Under the pieces are notes generated by a model. It did not search any database. It saw nothing but the letters and a program-made list of their open reading frames with translations, and was not told the origin of the DNA. A program made the translations under genes and the position numbers. This document shows positions 38,692 through 47,286 of a stretch of 64,000 nt of DNA, in pieces (the stretch's first letter is position 1; each line of letters opens with the position of its first letter). The stretch comes from DASRDS01 sp035570055 (GTDB lineage: Bacteria > Gemmatimonadota > Gemmatimonadetes > Gemmatimonadales > Gemmatimonadaceae): contig DATMLM010000006.1 of NCBI GenBank assembly GCA_035570055.1, positions 31,665 through 95,664 of the forward strand, written 5' to 3'.

Positions 38692-41511
38692 ATGCGACCG
38701 ACTTCCGCGCGATGGGTCATGGTGGGATGGCTATTCGTGCTGAGCGCCGTCGCTTACCTCGATCGGGTGAACATCTCGATCGCCGGCACGTGGCTCGCGC
38801 GCGTGTACGGGCTCGACAACCAGGCGTTGGGTTGGGTGTTCAGTGCCTTCGTCTTGGGCTACATGCTGCTGCAAGCGCCGCTCGGTCGTGTCGCGGACCG
38901 CTGGGGCGCCCGGCGCACCTTGACGCTCGCCGTCATCTGGTGGGCGGTGTTCACGGCCCTGACGGCATCCGTTCCCGTCGTGGCCTTCGCGCTCCCCGCC
39001 CTGCTCTCGATCCGGTTCCTGCTCGGTGCCGGCGAGGCGGTGATGTACCCCGCCGCGAATCGCATCGTCGCCGCCTGGGTCCCGCCGGCGGATCGCGGCC
39101 TTGCCACCGGCATCATCTTCATGGGGGTCGGCCTCGGCGCGAGCGCGGCGCCGCCGCTGGTCACGGCTATCCTCGTCCGACACGGATGGCGCGCTCCGTT
39201 CTACGTGTGCGCGGTGCTGGGCCTCGTGGCCGGCGCCATCTGGTTCCTGCTGGCGCGCGACGCCCCGTCGGACGTTCCCGCACCGACGCGCGTCGAGCCG
39301 CACATCCCGTGGTGGTCGATCGCCACCAATCGCACCGTCGCCCTTCTCACCCTGAGCTATTTCTGCTATGGCTACGCCGCGTACATCTTCTTCACCTGGT
39401 TCTTCATCTACCTCTATAACGTGCGCGGCGTCGACCTCAAGTCGAGCGCGGTGTTCGCGGCGCTCCCGTTTCTGGCAATGGCGGCGGGATCGTTCGTGGG
39501 AGGTCTCGTGAGCGACGCGCTGTCTCGCTCATACGGCCGACGGATCGGCCGATGCGGCGTCGCCGCCGTGGGTATCGCCATCGCGGCGGCGTGCATCGGC
39601 GCCGGCACGCATCTCACGAACGCCGGCCTCGCCAGCCTCGTCCTCGCCACCGGCGCTGGTGCGCTCTACTTGGCGCAGAGCGCGTTCTGGTCCGTGAGCG
39701 CCGACATCGCGGGACCGTCGGCAGGGGCAGTTTCTGGCGTCATGAACATGGGCGCGCAGTTCGGCGGCGTCGTGACCGCATCGCTCACGCCGTGGATCGC
39801 TGATCGCTTCGGCTGGTCAGCGTCGTTCGGCGTCGCCGGCGCCCTCTGCGTCATCGGCGCGCTGGCCTGGCTGTTCATTCAGCCCGACCGCACGATTCGC
39901 ATCGCGTCGGCGATCGGTCTCGCCGCGGTCGTGACCGGATGCGGCGGCAAGCCACACTTCGCGCTCGAGGCCAACGATCCCCGTTTCTGGCAGCTCGTTC
40001 CGCACGACGCGAAGCTCTCGACCGTCGCCACGGGATTCGGGTTCACCGAGGGTCCGGTCTGGGACACGTCGAATGTCCTCTACGTGAGCGACGAGATCCA
40101 GGACTCGATCTATCGCGTGACGATGGACGGCAAGAAAAAGGGGATCATCCATTTGGGCGATCCCGATGGCAATACGTACGATGGCGCGCATCGGCTCATC
40201 GACGGCGCGAGCGCACTGCGCGCGATTATCGCCGTCACGCCGGACGGTCGGTACACTGTTCTGGCCGACCACTACGATGGGAAGCGCTTCAACAGTCCGA
40301 ACGACATGGTGGTCGGGCCGGACGGGGCGCTCTACTTCACCGACCCGACACTCGATCTGCCGAAGGGACAGACTCAGGAGATCCCATTCCAAGGCGTCTA
40401 TCGGCTCGACACGCTCGGCAACGTGACGCTGCTGACCAAGGACCTGACGCAGCCGAACGGGCTCGCGTTCTCACCGGACGGCCGGACGTTCTACGTGGAC
40501 GACAGCGATACCGGCCAACGGAATATTCGTGAGTACGACTTCATGCCGAATGCGACGCTCGCCAATGGTCGCGTGTTCGGCAAGGAGCCCGGGGAGCCGA
40601 GCGATGGCGTGCCGGATGGGATGCGGCTCGATGCGAATGGCGACATGTTCGTCACCGGGCCCCATGGCATCTGGGTCTGGGACAGCCAAGGCCATCACTT
40701 GGGCACGATCGTCATGCCGGAGCAGCCCGCGAATCTCACGTGGGGGGATCCGGATTACGGGACGTTGTATATCACGGCGACCACGTCGGTCTATCGGTTG
40801 CGCACGGGGACCCATGGCTTTGTGCCGTATCGCAACCATGTGACCACCGCGTGCGCCGCCACGGATTCGACCGAGACGCTGTCTGTCCCGCACGTCGCCT
40901 CGGCGCCGGCATTGTCCGACGATCCAAAAGATTGGACCACGGTCGCGACAACCCGTATGGACCGGGACTGCGCGCGGGTGATGAGATATCCGAAGATCGC
41001 CACGGAGATTCGCGGATTCTGGACCGATAGCTCCTTGTATCTGCTCTTCAAGGCGCCGTATGAGTCCCTCAACCTCTGGTTGCCGACAACCAACGACCGC
41101 CCCCGTCCCCATCTGTGGGATCGCGATGTAGTCGAGATCTTCCTCGGCGACGACTGGAAGAACATCCGCCACTATCGTGAATTCGAGATCGCGCCGACCG
41201 GCGACTGGATCGACCTGGCGATCGATCTCGATCACCCGGCCGAAGACTATAGTTGGCGGTCGGGCTGGCAGACGAAAGCGAGGATCGACCGTCGGGCGAG
41301 AGTGTGGTATGCCGCCGCCCGCATCCCGCTGCGCGCGATCAGCGACCAGCCGGTGGCCGCCGGCACGCGGTGGCGGATGAATCTCTATCGGATCGATGGT
41401 CAGGGCGCGGACCCGCAGCGTCATTTCCTCTGTTGGAATCCGACGTGCACGATCTATCGCGACCCGAATCACGTGCCCGAGCATTTCGGCACACTCGTGT
41501 TCACGCAATGA
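38692..41511 (+). CDS. Fusion of MFS transporter, SMP-30 lactonase and family-9-like carbohydrate-binding domain
   Basis: This one frame of 939 residues joins three modules. Residues 1-400 are a 12-helix MFS transporter of the anion:cation symporter kind (YLDRVNISIAGTWLARVYGL, GRVADRWGARRTL). Residues 404-417 read IASAIGLAAVVTGC, a lipoprotein-type signal and lipobox inside the chain. Residues 418-705 are an SMP-30/gluconolactonase propeller (GFTEGPVWD, NSPNDMVVGPDGALYFTDP, DDSDTGQRN, PDGMRLDANGDMFV). Residues 725-939 resemble CBM9-like domains (LWDRDVVEIFLGDDW). The internal hydrophobic segment would place the lactonase outside the cytoplasm. Its last 4 bases overlap the PQQ dehydrogenase start. 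Confidence 0.85.
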   Translation: MRPTSARWVMVGWLFVLSAVAYLDRVNISIAGTWLARVYGLDNQALGWVFSAFVLGYMLLQAPLGRVADRWGARRTLTLAVIWWAVFTALTASVPVVAFALPALLSIRFLLGAGEAVMYPAANRIVAAWVPPADRGLATGIIFMGVGLGASAAPPLVTAILVRHGWRAPFYVCAVLGLVAGAIWFLLARDAPSDVPAPTRVEPHIPWWSIATNRTVALLTLSYFCYGYAAYIFFTWFFIYLYNVRGVDLKSSAVFAALPFLAMAAGSFVGGLVSDALSRSYGRRIGRCGVAAVGIAIAAACIGAGTHLTNAGLASLVLATGAGALYLAQSAFWSVSADIAGPSAGAVSGVMNMGAQFGGVVTASLTPWIADRFGWSASFGVAGALCVIGALAWLFIQPDRTIRIASAIGLAAVVTGCGGKPHFALEANDPRFWQLVPHDAKLSTVATGFGFTEGPVWDTSNVLYVSDEIQDSIYRVTMDGKKKGIIHLGDPDGNTYDGAHRLIDGASALRAIIAVTPDGRYTVLADHYDGKRFNSPNDMVVGPDGALYFTDPTLDLPKGQTQEIPFQGVYRLDTLGNVTLLTKDLTQPNGLAFSPDGRTFYVDDSDTGQRNIREYDFMPNATLANGRVFGKEPGEPSDGVPDGMRLDANGDMFVTGPHGIWVWDSQGHHLGTIVMPEQPANLTWGDPDYGTLYITATTSVYRLRTGTHGFVPYRNHVTTACAATDSTETLSVPHVASAPALSDDPKDWTTVATTRMDRDCARVMRYPKIATEIRGFWTDSSLYLLFKAPYESLNLWLPTTNDRPRPHLWDRDVVEIFLGDDWKNIRHYREFEIAPTGDWIDLAIDLDHPAEDYSWRSGWQTKARIDRRARVWYAAARIPLRAISDQPVAAGTRWRMNLYRIDGQGADPQRHFLCWNPTCTIYRDPNHVPEHFGTLVFTQ

Positions 41512-43775
41512 GAGTGGTACTGATCGCCGCACTCGCCTCGAGCACGGCGCTGGCGCAGGACGTGAAACACGGGGAGCTGGTGTTCGCCGCCCACTGCGCC
41601 GGCTGTCACGGCGCGAACGGCGCGGGCGGCGAGCTCGGACCGAACATCACCGACGGCGTCGACGACACATTGTTCACGCAGCCGCTCCCGACGTTCATTC
41701 GCCAGGGCGTCCCAGAAGCCGGGATGCCGTCGTTCGCGACGCTCCCCGCGGGCGACCTCGCTGCGGTTGTCGCCTATATCCAGATGCTGCGTTCGCCCGC
41801 CTCGGCCAAACCCATGGCCGGGAATATCACGGCCGGCGCGGCGTACTATTTCGGCGCCGGCGGCTGTGCGACCTGCCACATGATTCGTGGTCAGGGCGGC
41901 GTGCTCGGCCCGGATCTCACGGGTATTGGCGACCGCCGCCGGATATCACGACTCGAGCAGGCGCTATTGCACCCGGGCTCACCACCCCGCGAGGGGTATC
42001 GCGTCGTTTCCGTCACGCTACGGGATGGAGGGTCGTTGCGTGGATTGGCGCGGAACGAGAGCAATTACGACCTGCAGCTCGAAGACTTGAACGGCCAGCT
42101 CCATTACTTCTCGCGGGAGGAGATCGCGGCCGAGCGACCAGAGTCGACGTCGCTCATGCCACCGGTCACCGCGGGTCGAGACACGGTGCGGGATCTGCTG
42201 GCGTTCCTGAGTCGTCTCACGATCACCGGTGGTCCAGAACCGATCAAGTCGGCGAATGAGTCGGCGATTGCCCCGGACACGGCGACAGGAGACTGGCCGA
42301 CCTACAACGGCCACATGAGCGGCAACCGCTACAGCGCCCTCCACGAGATCGACACGGCGACCGTGCGTCGCTTGGCGCCAGCCTGGCTCTTCCCGATCCC
42401 CAGCGCCCGGCATCTCGAGGGCACACCAGTCGTCGTCGACGGCACGATGTTCGTGACGACGGCGAATGAAGCGTATGCGCTCGATGCCCGCACGGGGCGT
42501 CCGGTCTGGCACTATGCTCGCGCGTTGACCAGCGGCGTCATCGGCGACGCGGCCGGCGCAATCAACCGTGGCGTCGCGGTGCTCGGCGATCGCGTGTTCA
42601 TGACCACGGATCACGCGCACCTGATCGCGCTCGCGCGCGGCAACGGCGCGTTGCTCTGGGATGTCGAGATGGCCGACTACCATAAGCACTATGGCGCGAC
42701 GGGGGCGCCGCTCGTTGTGGGTGACCTCGTGTTATCGGGGACATCGGGCGGCGACGAAGGCGACCGGGGGTTTATCGCCGCATACGACACGCGGACCGGG
42801 CGCCAGGTCTGGCGATTCTGGACGGTGCCATCGGTTGGCGAGCCAGCGGCGGCGACATGGCGTGGCCGGGCGCTGCCTCACGGGTGCGGGGCGGCATGGC
42901 TCACGGGGACGTACGACGTGACGACCGGCGTCGTGTACTGGCCCACGGGCAATCCCTGTCCCGATTACAACGGCTACGAGCGCCAGGGTGACAACCTGTA
43001 CTCGAGCTCCGTGCTCGCGCTCGAGGCCAAGACCGGACGACTCGTGTGGTATTACCAGTATACGCCGCACAACCTACACGACTGGGATGCGGTGCAGACG
43101 CCGATGCTCGTCGACGACGGCGCACGAAAGCTGCTCCTGCAAGCGAATCGCAATGGCTTTTTCTATGTCCTCGACCGGGTCACGGGGAACGTGCTGTTGA
43201 GCCACCCATTCGTGCATAAGCTCACCTGGGCGAGCGGGATCGGCGCCGACGGCCGACCGATTCTTCTCCCCGGCTCGGACCCGTCGCCGCTCGGCACGAA
43301 AGCGTGCCCGTCGCTCGAGGGCGCGACGAACTGGATGTCGACGTCGTTCAACCCGTCGACGCACCTCTACTATGTGATGGCGCTCGAGGCGTGCAGCATT
43401 TTTTCCAAGTCGTCGGCATGGTGGACCCCGGGGCAGTCATTCTATGGTGGCGGCGCGAACCGCGTGCCGGGCGAGCATCGCCAGAAGGTCCTGCGCGCGA
43501 TCAACCCGGAGACCGGCGAGACGGCGTGGGAAGTCCCGCAAATCGGGACGGGCGACAGCTGGGGAGGCGTGCTCAGCACCGCGGGCGGTGTCGTGTTCTA
43601 CGGCGACGATGCCGGTGCACTGGCAGCCGTTTCCGCTGCAACCGGTTCACCATTGTGGCACTTCCATACGAACGCGGTCTGGCACGCGTCACCAATGACG
43701 TATGCCGTGAACGGCCACCAGTACATCGCGGCCGCCGCGGGCGGGACGATCATAGCGTTCGCATTGCCGCAATGA
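41508..43775 (+). CDS. PQQ-dependent dehydrogenase with N-terminal diheme cytochrome c
   Basis: The product is 755 residues from the ATG at 41508, which overlaps the fusion gene stop by ATGA. A signal peptide (MRVVLIAALASSTALAQ) is followed by two cytochrome c modules with CAGCH at 30-34 and CATCH at 120-124. The rest is a quinoprotein propeller with tryptophan-dock repeats (YALDARTGRPVWHYA, RTGRQVWRFWTVPS, AINPETGETAWEVPQIGTGD). It oxidises an alcohol or sugar in the periplasm and passes electrons to a c-type acceptor. Most alcohol dehydrogenases of this kind carry one heme at the C-terminus, so the N-terminal pair is a distinct layout. Its neighbours suggest a sugar substrate. Confidence 0.88.
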   Translation: MRVVLIAALASSTALAQDVKHGELVFAAHCAGCHGANGAGGELGPNITDGVDDTLFTQPLPTFIRQGVPEAGMPSFATLPAGDLAAVVAYIQMLRSPASAKPMAGNITAGAAYYFGAGGCATCHMIRGQGGVLGPDLTGIGDRRRISRLEQALLHPGSPPREGYRVVSVTLRDGGSLRGLARNESNYDLQLEDLNGQLHYFSREEIAAERPESTSLMPPVTAGRDTVRDLLAFLSRLTITGGPEPIKSANESAIAPDTATGDWPTYNGHMSGNRYSALHEIDTATVRRLAPAWLFPIPSARHLEGTPVVVDGTMFVTTANEAYALDARTGRPVWHYARALTSGVIGDAAGAINRGVAVLGDRVFMTTDHAHLIALARGNGALLWDVEMADYHKHYGATGAPLVVGDLVLSGTSGGDEGDRGFIAAYDTRTGRQVWRFWTVPSVGEPAAATWRGRALPHGCGAAWLTGTYDVTTGVVYWPTGNPCPDYNGYERQGDNLYSSSVLALEAKTGRLVWYYQYTPHNLHDWDAVQTPMLVDDGARKLLLQANRNGFFYVLDRVTGNVLLSHPFVHKLTWASGIGADGRPILLPGSDPSPLGTKACPSLEGATNWMSTSFNPSTHLYYVMALEACSIFSKSSAWWTPGQSFYGGGANRVPGEHRQKVLRAINPETGETAWEVPQIGTGDSWGGVLSTAGGVVFYGDDAGALAAVSAATGSPLWHFHTNAVWHASPMTYAVNGHQYIAAAAGGTIIAFALPQ

Positions 43776-44373
43776 GCCGGGTGGCCTTCGCCGCGACCGT
43801 GGCGGCGCTGTCGCCCGGCTTGTAGATCGCCGACCCGATCCCGAACCCGTTTGCGCCGGCTTTGACCCACGGGGAAAAAGCCGCGGCGTCGATGCCGCCC
43901 ATCGGCAGCACGAGCGTCCCTTTCGGCAACACGGCGCGCATGGCGCCAAGCGCGGCGGGACTCGTCGCCTCGGCCGGAAATAGCTTGAGCGCATCGGCCC
44001 CCGCATGGATCAGGGCAAACGCCTCCGTCACCGTAAAGAACCCCGGCATCGCGAGCAATCCGGCTGTCTTCGCTGCCCCGACGACGTCCGTTGCGGCGTG
44101 CGGCGTCACGATGAGCCGACCCCCGGCGCTCGCGACGTCTGTCACATCATTGGTCCGCATGACGGTGCCGGCGCCGACCAGCGCGTGTCCGGCGAATCGG
44201 CGGACGAGTCGTTCAATGCTCTCGATGGGGCGTGGAGAGTTGAGCGGCACCTCGATGATCACAATGCCGGCGCCGACCAGCGCATCCCCTATCGCCTCGA
44301 CCTCATCGGGCGTGACTCCGCGCAGAATGGCGACGAGCGGGCACCGCCCCAGCCAGGAGGTCAGTCCGTCCAT
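43750..44373 (-). CDS. dgoA: 2-dehydro-3-deoxy-6-phosphogalactonate aldolase (KDPG-aldolase family)
   Basis: The product is 207 residues, a class I KDPG-type aldolase. The motif IIEVPLNSPRPIESI is typical of the KDPGal (DgoA) branch rather than Eda. The Schiff-base lysine is in ADALKLFPAEA. It splits 2-keto-3-deoxy-6-phosphogalactonate into pyruvate and glyceraldehyde-3-phosphate. The ATG at 44373 lies 13 bases inside the kinase gene, so the two are cotranslated. The 3' end overlaps the convergent PQQ dehydrogenase by 26 bases. Confidence 0.9.
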   Translation of the reverse strand: MDGLTSWLGRCPLVAILRGVTPDEVEAIGDALVGAGIVIIEVPLNSPRPIESIERLVRRFAGHALVGAGTVMRTNDVTDVASAGGRLIVTPHAATDVVGAAKTAGLLAMPGFFTVTEAFALIHAGADALKLFPAEATSPAALGAMRAVLPKGTLVLPMGGIDAAAFSPWVKAGANGFGIGSAIYKPGDSAATVAAKATRLIAAMRTL

Positions 44374-45242
44374 GCGACCTGTGCTCCGATCATCGCCAAC
44401 CCGCGTGCCGCGGCCTGCTCGGGTCCCGGCGTCGCGCGTCCACCGCACGCGTCGATCGCTCGCACGTAGAGCGCGACGAGCGCCGGAGCGCCGACCACGG
44501 TCACCGCCGCTCGTGGCGTGAGCGCACTCCGTATCTCGTGACCGATCAGCAACCCGGAGAGATACGACTGGGACTCCGCTGGTGTGATTCGTCCAGCCAG
44601 CCCGAGCGTACGTACGCCGAACAAGTGATGCAGCAGCCCTTCGCCCTCGGCTGACCGGCTCACGCCGGCGTCGAACGCGGGGCCCGCGACGGGCGGTTCG
44701 GGTCCCATGAGCTTCGCCAGGAGTGTATGCGCACGGAGCGCGGCGTACGCCTCACCCGTGAGATAGGTCGCATATGAGATAATGGCCCCGTCCTCGACGC
44801 GGACCCACTTGCTGTGCGATCCTGGTAGACAGACGCACCCGGCGGTGATGCGAGCGCCGACGATCTCGACCTCTTCGCCCCGCATCACCTCGGGCACGCC
44901 ATAGGCATCCACACCGGCGACACCGGGCGCGATCCGGACGCATGCCTCATCAAACGGGACGGGTTCCACCGCCCGGGCGAGATCCTGAAGCCGCACGGGA
45001 CACTGGACCGGTCGCGTCTCCCGCCAGCCGTTGCGACTGCCGACGGTGCCAGAGAGGAGGATGCGCCGTTCTCCGTCGGCGATCCACGGCCCCACGAGCT
45101 CGCGCAGGACCTCGGGGAAGCGTCCGGGTTCGACCGTGAGGACGCCATCGCCAGAGTCGCGCTGCGCGACGATCACGCCTGTCGCCTCGTCGGTCAGGCG
45201 ATACGCCCGCACATGACTTGTTCCCCAGTCGACGCCGATCAC
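44361..45242 (-). CDS. dgoK: 2-dehydro-3-deoxygalactonokinase
   Basis: The product is 293 residues from a GTG at 45242, giving MIGVDWGTSHVRAYRL, the usual start of DgoK with its ATP-binding loop. GGAG lies 9 bases upstream. An ATG at 45317 would add 25 residues of non-family sequence. Other conserved parts are VLLSGTVGSRNGW-type (ILLSGTVGSRNGWRET), CVCLPGSHSKWVRVEDG and ESQSYLSGLLIGHEIR. It phosphorylates 2-keto-3-deoxygalactonate, the step before the aldolase encoded next. The DgoD dehydratase that makes its substrate is not in the window. Confidence 0.9.
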   Translation of the reverse strand: MIGVDWGTSHVRAYRLTDEATGVIVAQRDSGDGVLTVEPGRFPEVLRELVGPWIADGERRILLSGTVGSRNGWRETRPVQCPVRLQDLARAVEPVPFDEACVRIAPGVAGVDAYGVPEVMRGEEVEIVGARITAGCVCLPGSHSKWVRVEDGAIISYATYLTGEAYAALRAHTLLAKLMGPEPPVAGPAFDAGVSRSAEGEGLLHHLFGVRTLGLAGRITPAESQSYLSGLLIGHEIRSALTPRAAVTVVGAPALVALYVRAIDACGGRATPGPEQAAARGLAMIGAQVAWTD

Positions 45243-45297
45243 CAGGAACCACTCCAACGGATTGCGTGTAGGAAGCCCCACTCTCGCGCACGAGCCT

Positions 45298-46134
45298 ATG
45301 CGACGATCCGCGATCAATCTACTCGTCCTGGCAGTCGTCGCGTGTCACGCGCCAACGACACCGCTCCCGCCCGGCGCCGAACGTTTCTCGCCACCGGCGG
45401 TTTACGCGGAGTGGTGGGGCCTGACCGAGGCGTGCTCGGGTCTGACCGGCGATTTCTCGGGTGTCGCGTGGTATCGCATCCCGAAGTCGGAGACGGTCCC
45501 CTTCGGCGAAGGAGGGGTCGTGAATGGCCTCTGGGAGGGGGATGGCAATCGTATCATCCTCGGAGGCGATGACCTCGACGCGGGCGACCTCGTTCGCCAC
45601 GAGATGTTGCACGCGTTGCTGCAACGCGGCGGCCATCCGAGATCGATGTTCATCGGCCGTTGCCGGAGTACGGTCGTCTGCACTGGTCAGTGCATCGCCG
45701 ATGGGGGTCCGGCGCCCCCGCCGGATCCCTCGGCGATCGCGGTACGCCCCCAGTCCTTGGGCGTCAGTGTCGAAATCGTCCCGACCGCGCCGGGTGGTGA
45801 CGTGAACGGCGGCTACTTCATGATGATCGTGTCGGCGCGGAACGCCTCGCCTTTCCCGGTCATCGCGCAGTTGCCGCCGTCGGGCGACGCGGGACCTAGC
45901 GCGAGCTTCGACTACTGGATCAGGGGTCACTCGACCGGCTACCAGTACGCCTTGCGGGCCGAAGTGCCGGAGGACAGCGAGTTCGCGGCCTTTGAGACGA
46001 AGCGAATGATCTTCGACTTTCATGTCGGCGCGGGGAACACGCGCTACGATCTCCCGCCAGGCGCATTCTACTTCGGCGGTTACTATAGCTCGGTCGGGCC
46101 GCCGATCGTGCCGCTCGTGACGGTGTCTCCGTAA
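45298..46134 (+). CDS. Lipoprotein with HEMLH zinc-protease-like motif
   Basis: The product is 278 residues from the ATG at 45298. It begins with a lipoprotein signal (MRRSAINLLVLAVVAC, Cys16). Residues about 100-115 contain VRHEMLHALLQRGGH, an HExxH zinc motif in a hydrophobic context. Eight or so residues later come several cysteines (GRCRSTVVCTGQCI). The C-terminal half is beta-rich. It may be a small metalloprotease or a protein that kept only the zinc site. I do not recognise the family. Confidence 0.65.
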   Translation: MRRSAINLLVLAVVACHAPTTPLPPGAERFSPPAVYAEWWGLTEACSGLTGDFSGVAWYRIPKSETVPFGEGGVVNGLWEGDGNRIILGGDDLDAGDLVRHEMLHALLQRGGHPRSMFIGRCRSTVVCTGQCIADGGPAPPPDPSAIAVRPQSLGVSVEIVPTAPGGDVNGGYFMMIVSARNASPFPVIAQLPPSGDAGPSASFDYWIRGHSTGYQYALRAEVPEDSEFAAFETKRMIFDFHVGAGNTRYDLPPGAFYFGGYYSSVGPPIVPLVTVSP

Positions 46135-47234
46135 GGCGCGCTCATTCGGCCTCGCGCCGCGACCGGCCAGTGCGTCTCGACGACGTCGCCGCGGAGGCCG
46201 ACGATCGCCTCGTGGAGATGCACGACGATACAGACGTGGTTCGGCACGATGCGCACGCGCTCGCCGACGTGCGGACGCCACGATGTTTTCGCGAGGTCGA
46301 GGACGCCGTGCTCCTCTGACATGCTCACGACGAGCACCTCGGGCCGGCCGAGCACACTCCCGAATCCTTCGCCGGGCACGCCGCGCACGGGCTCGCGCCC
46401 GAGCGCCTTGCAGCCCGCGTCGACGACGGCCTGCCCTGGCACGGCCGTGCTGACGACCGTGGCGAGGACGGTCAACGCGCAATCGTCCTCGGTGCACGCG
46501 CCGATCTCCGACGTCCCCCGATCATTGTAGACGTACGTGCCGGGCCGCATCTCGGTGAGATGCGCGATCTCGTGCGTCTGCCAGATCGTGGGCGTCGAGC
46601 CGCCGCTCACGACCGGCGGAGCCAACCCCGCCTTTGTGAGCTCGCCGACCGCGGCCTCGACATCATGGTTCAGCCGGTCGAGCTTTGTGTGCTGATCGCT
46701 CACGCGATCGCGGATATGCCCGGCGTAGAACGTGATGCCACCATAGCGGAGCGAGGGATACCGACCGATTGCCCGAATGACGCCGATCGCGTCGGCCGCG
46801 CTCTGCACACCGACGCGATGCATGCCGAGATCGAGCTCGACATACACCGCGACATCACGTCCGCCCGCCGTTGCCGCCGCGCCGAGCTGCTGGACCGCCT
46901 CGACCGAATCGAGCGCCACGGTCAGGCGCGCATGCCGCGCCACGTTCATGAGCCGCTCGAGCTTCGACCGGCCGAGCGCGGGATACGCCAGCAACAGGTC
47001 GTCACTCGCCGCGCTCATCACCTCGATCTCGCGCGGCGTCGCGCACGTCAACCCTCGCGCGCCCGACCGGATCTGGCGCTCGGCGATGAACGGCGCCTTG
47101 TGCGTCTTCACATGCGGTCTGAGCGCGAGATCGTGCTCCTTCGCGTACGCCGCCGTGCGCGCGAGGTTGCGCTCGAGCCGGTCCATGTCGACCACGGGGA
47201 CCGGCGTTTCCAGGTCTTCGATATCAATCGGCAT
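46083..47234 (-). CDS. D-threonine aldolase / D-serine dehydratase-like PLP enzyme (fold type III)
   Basis: The product is 383 residues. The N-terminal alanine-racemase-like barrel starts LETPVPVVDMDRLERNLART and has the PLP lysine in LRPHVKTHKAP. The C-terminal beta domain has the metal site in RIVPNHVCIVVHLHE. These are hallmarks of the D-threonine aldolase / eukaryotic-type D-serine dehydratase group, which cleaves beta-hydroxy-D-amino acids. Within this window it is another D-amino-acid enzyme. The end overlaps the convergent lipoprotein gene by 52 bases. Confidence 0.88.
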   Translation of the reverse strand: MPIDIEDLETPVPVVDMDRLERNLARTAAYAKEHDLALRPHVKTHKAPFIAERQIRSGARGLTCATPREIEVMSAASDDLLLAYPALGRSKLERLMNVARHARLTVALDSVEAVQQLGAAATAGGRDVAVYVELDLGMHRVGVQSAADAIGVIRAIGRYPSLRYGGITFYAGHIRDRVSDQHTKLDRLNHDVEAAVGELTKAGLAPPVVSGGSTPTIWQTHEIAHLTEMRPGTYVYNDRGTSEIGACTEDDCALTVLATVVSTAVPGQAVVDAGCKALGREPVRGVPGEGFGSVLGRPEVLVVSMSEEHGVLDLAKTSWRPHVGERVRIVPNHVCIVVHLHEAIVGLRGDVVETHWPVAARGRMSAPYGDTVTSGTIGGPTEL

Positions 47235-47286
47235 GAGTCAGGATTCTGCCTCATGGTGGCGGGAAGTTGGCCTAACGTAGGCGCAC

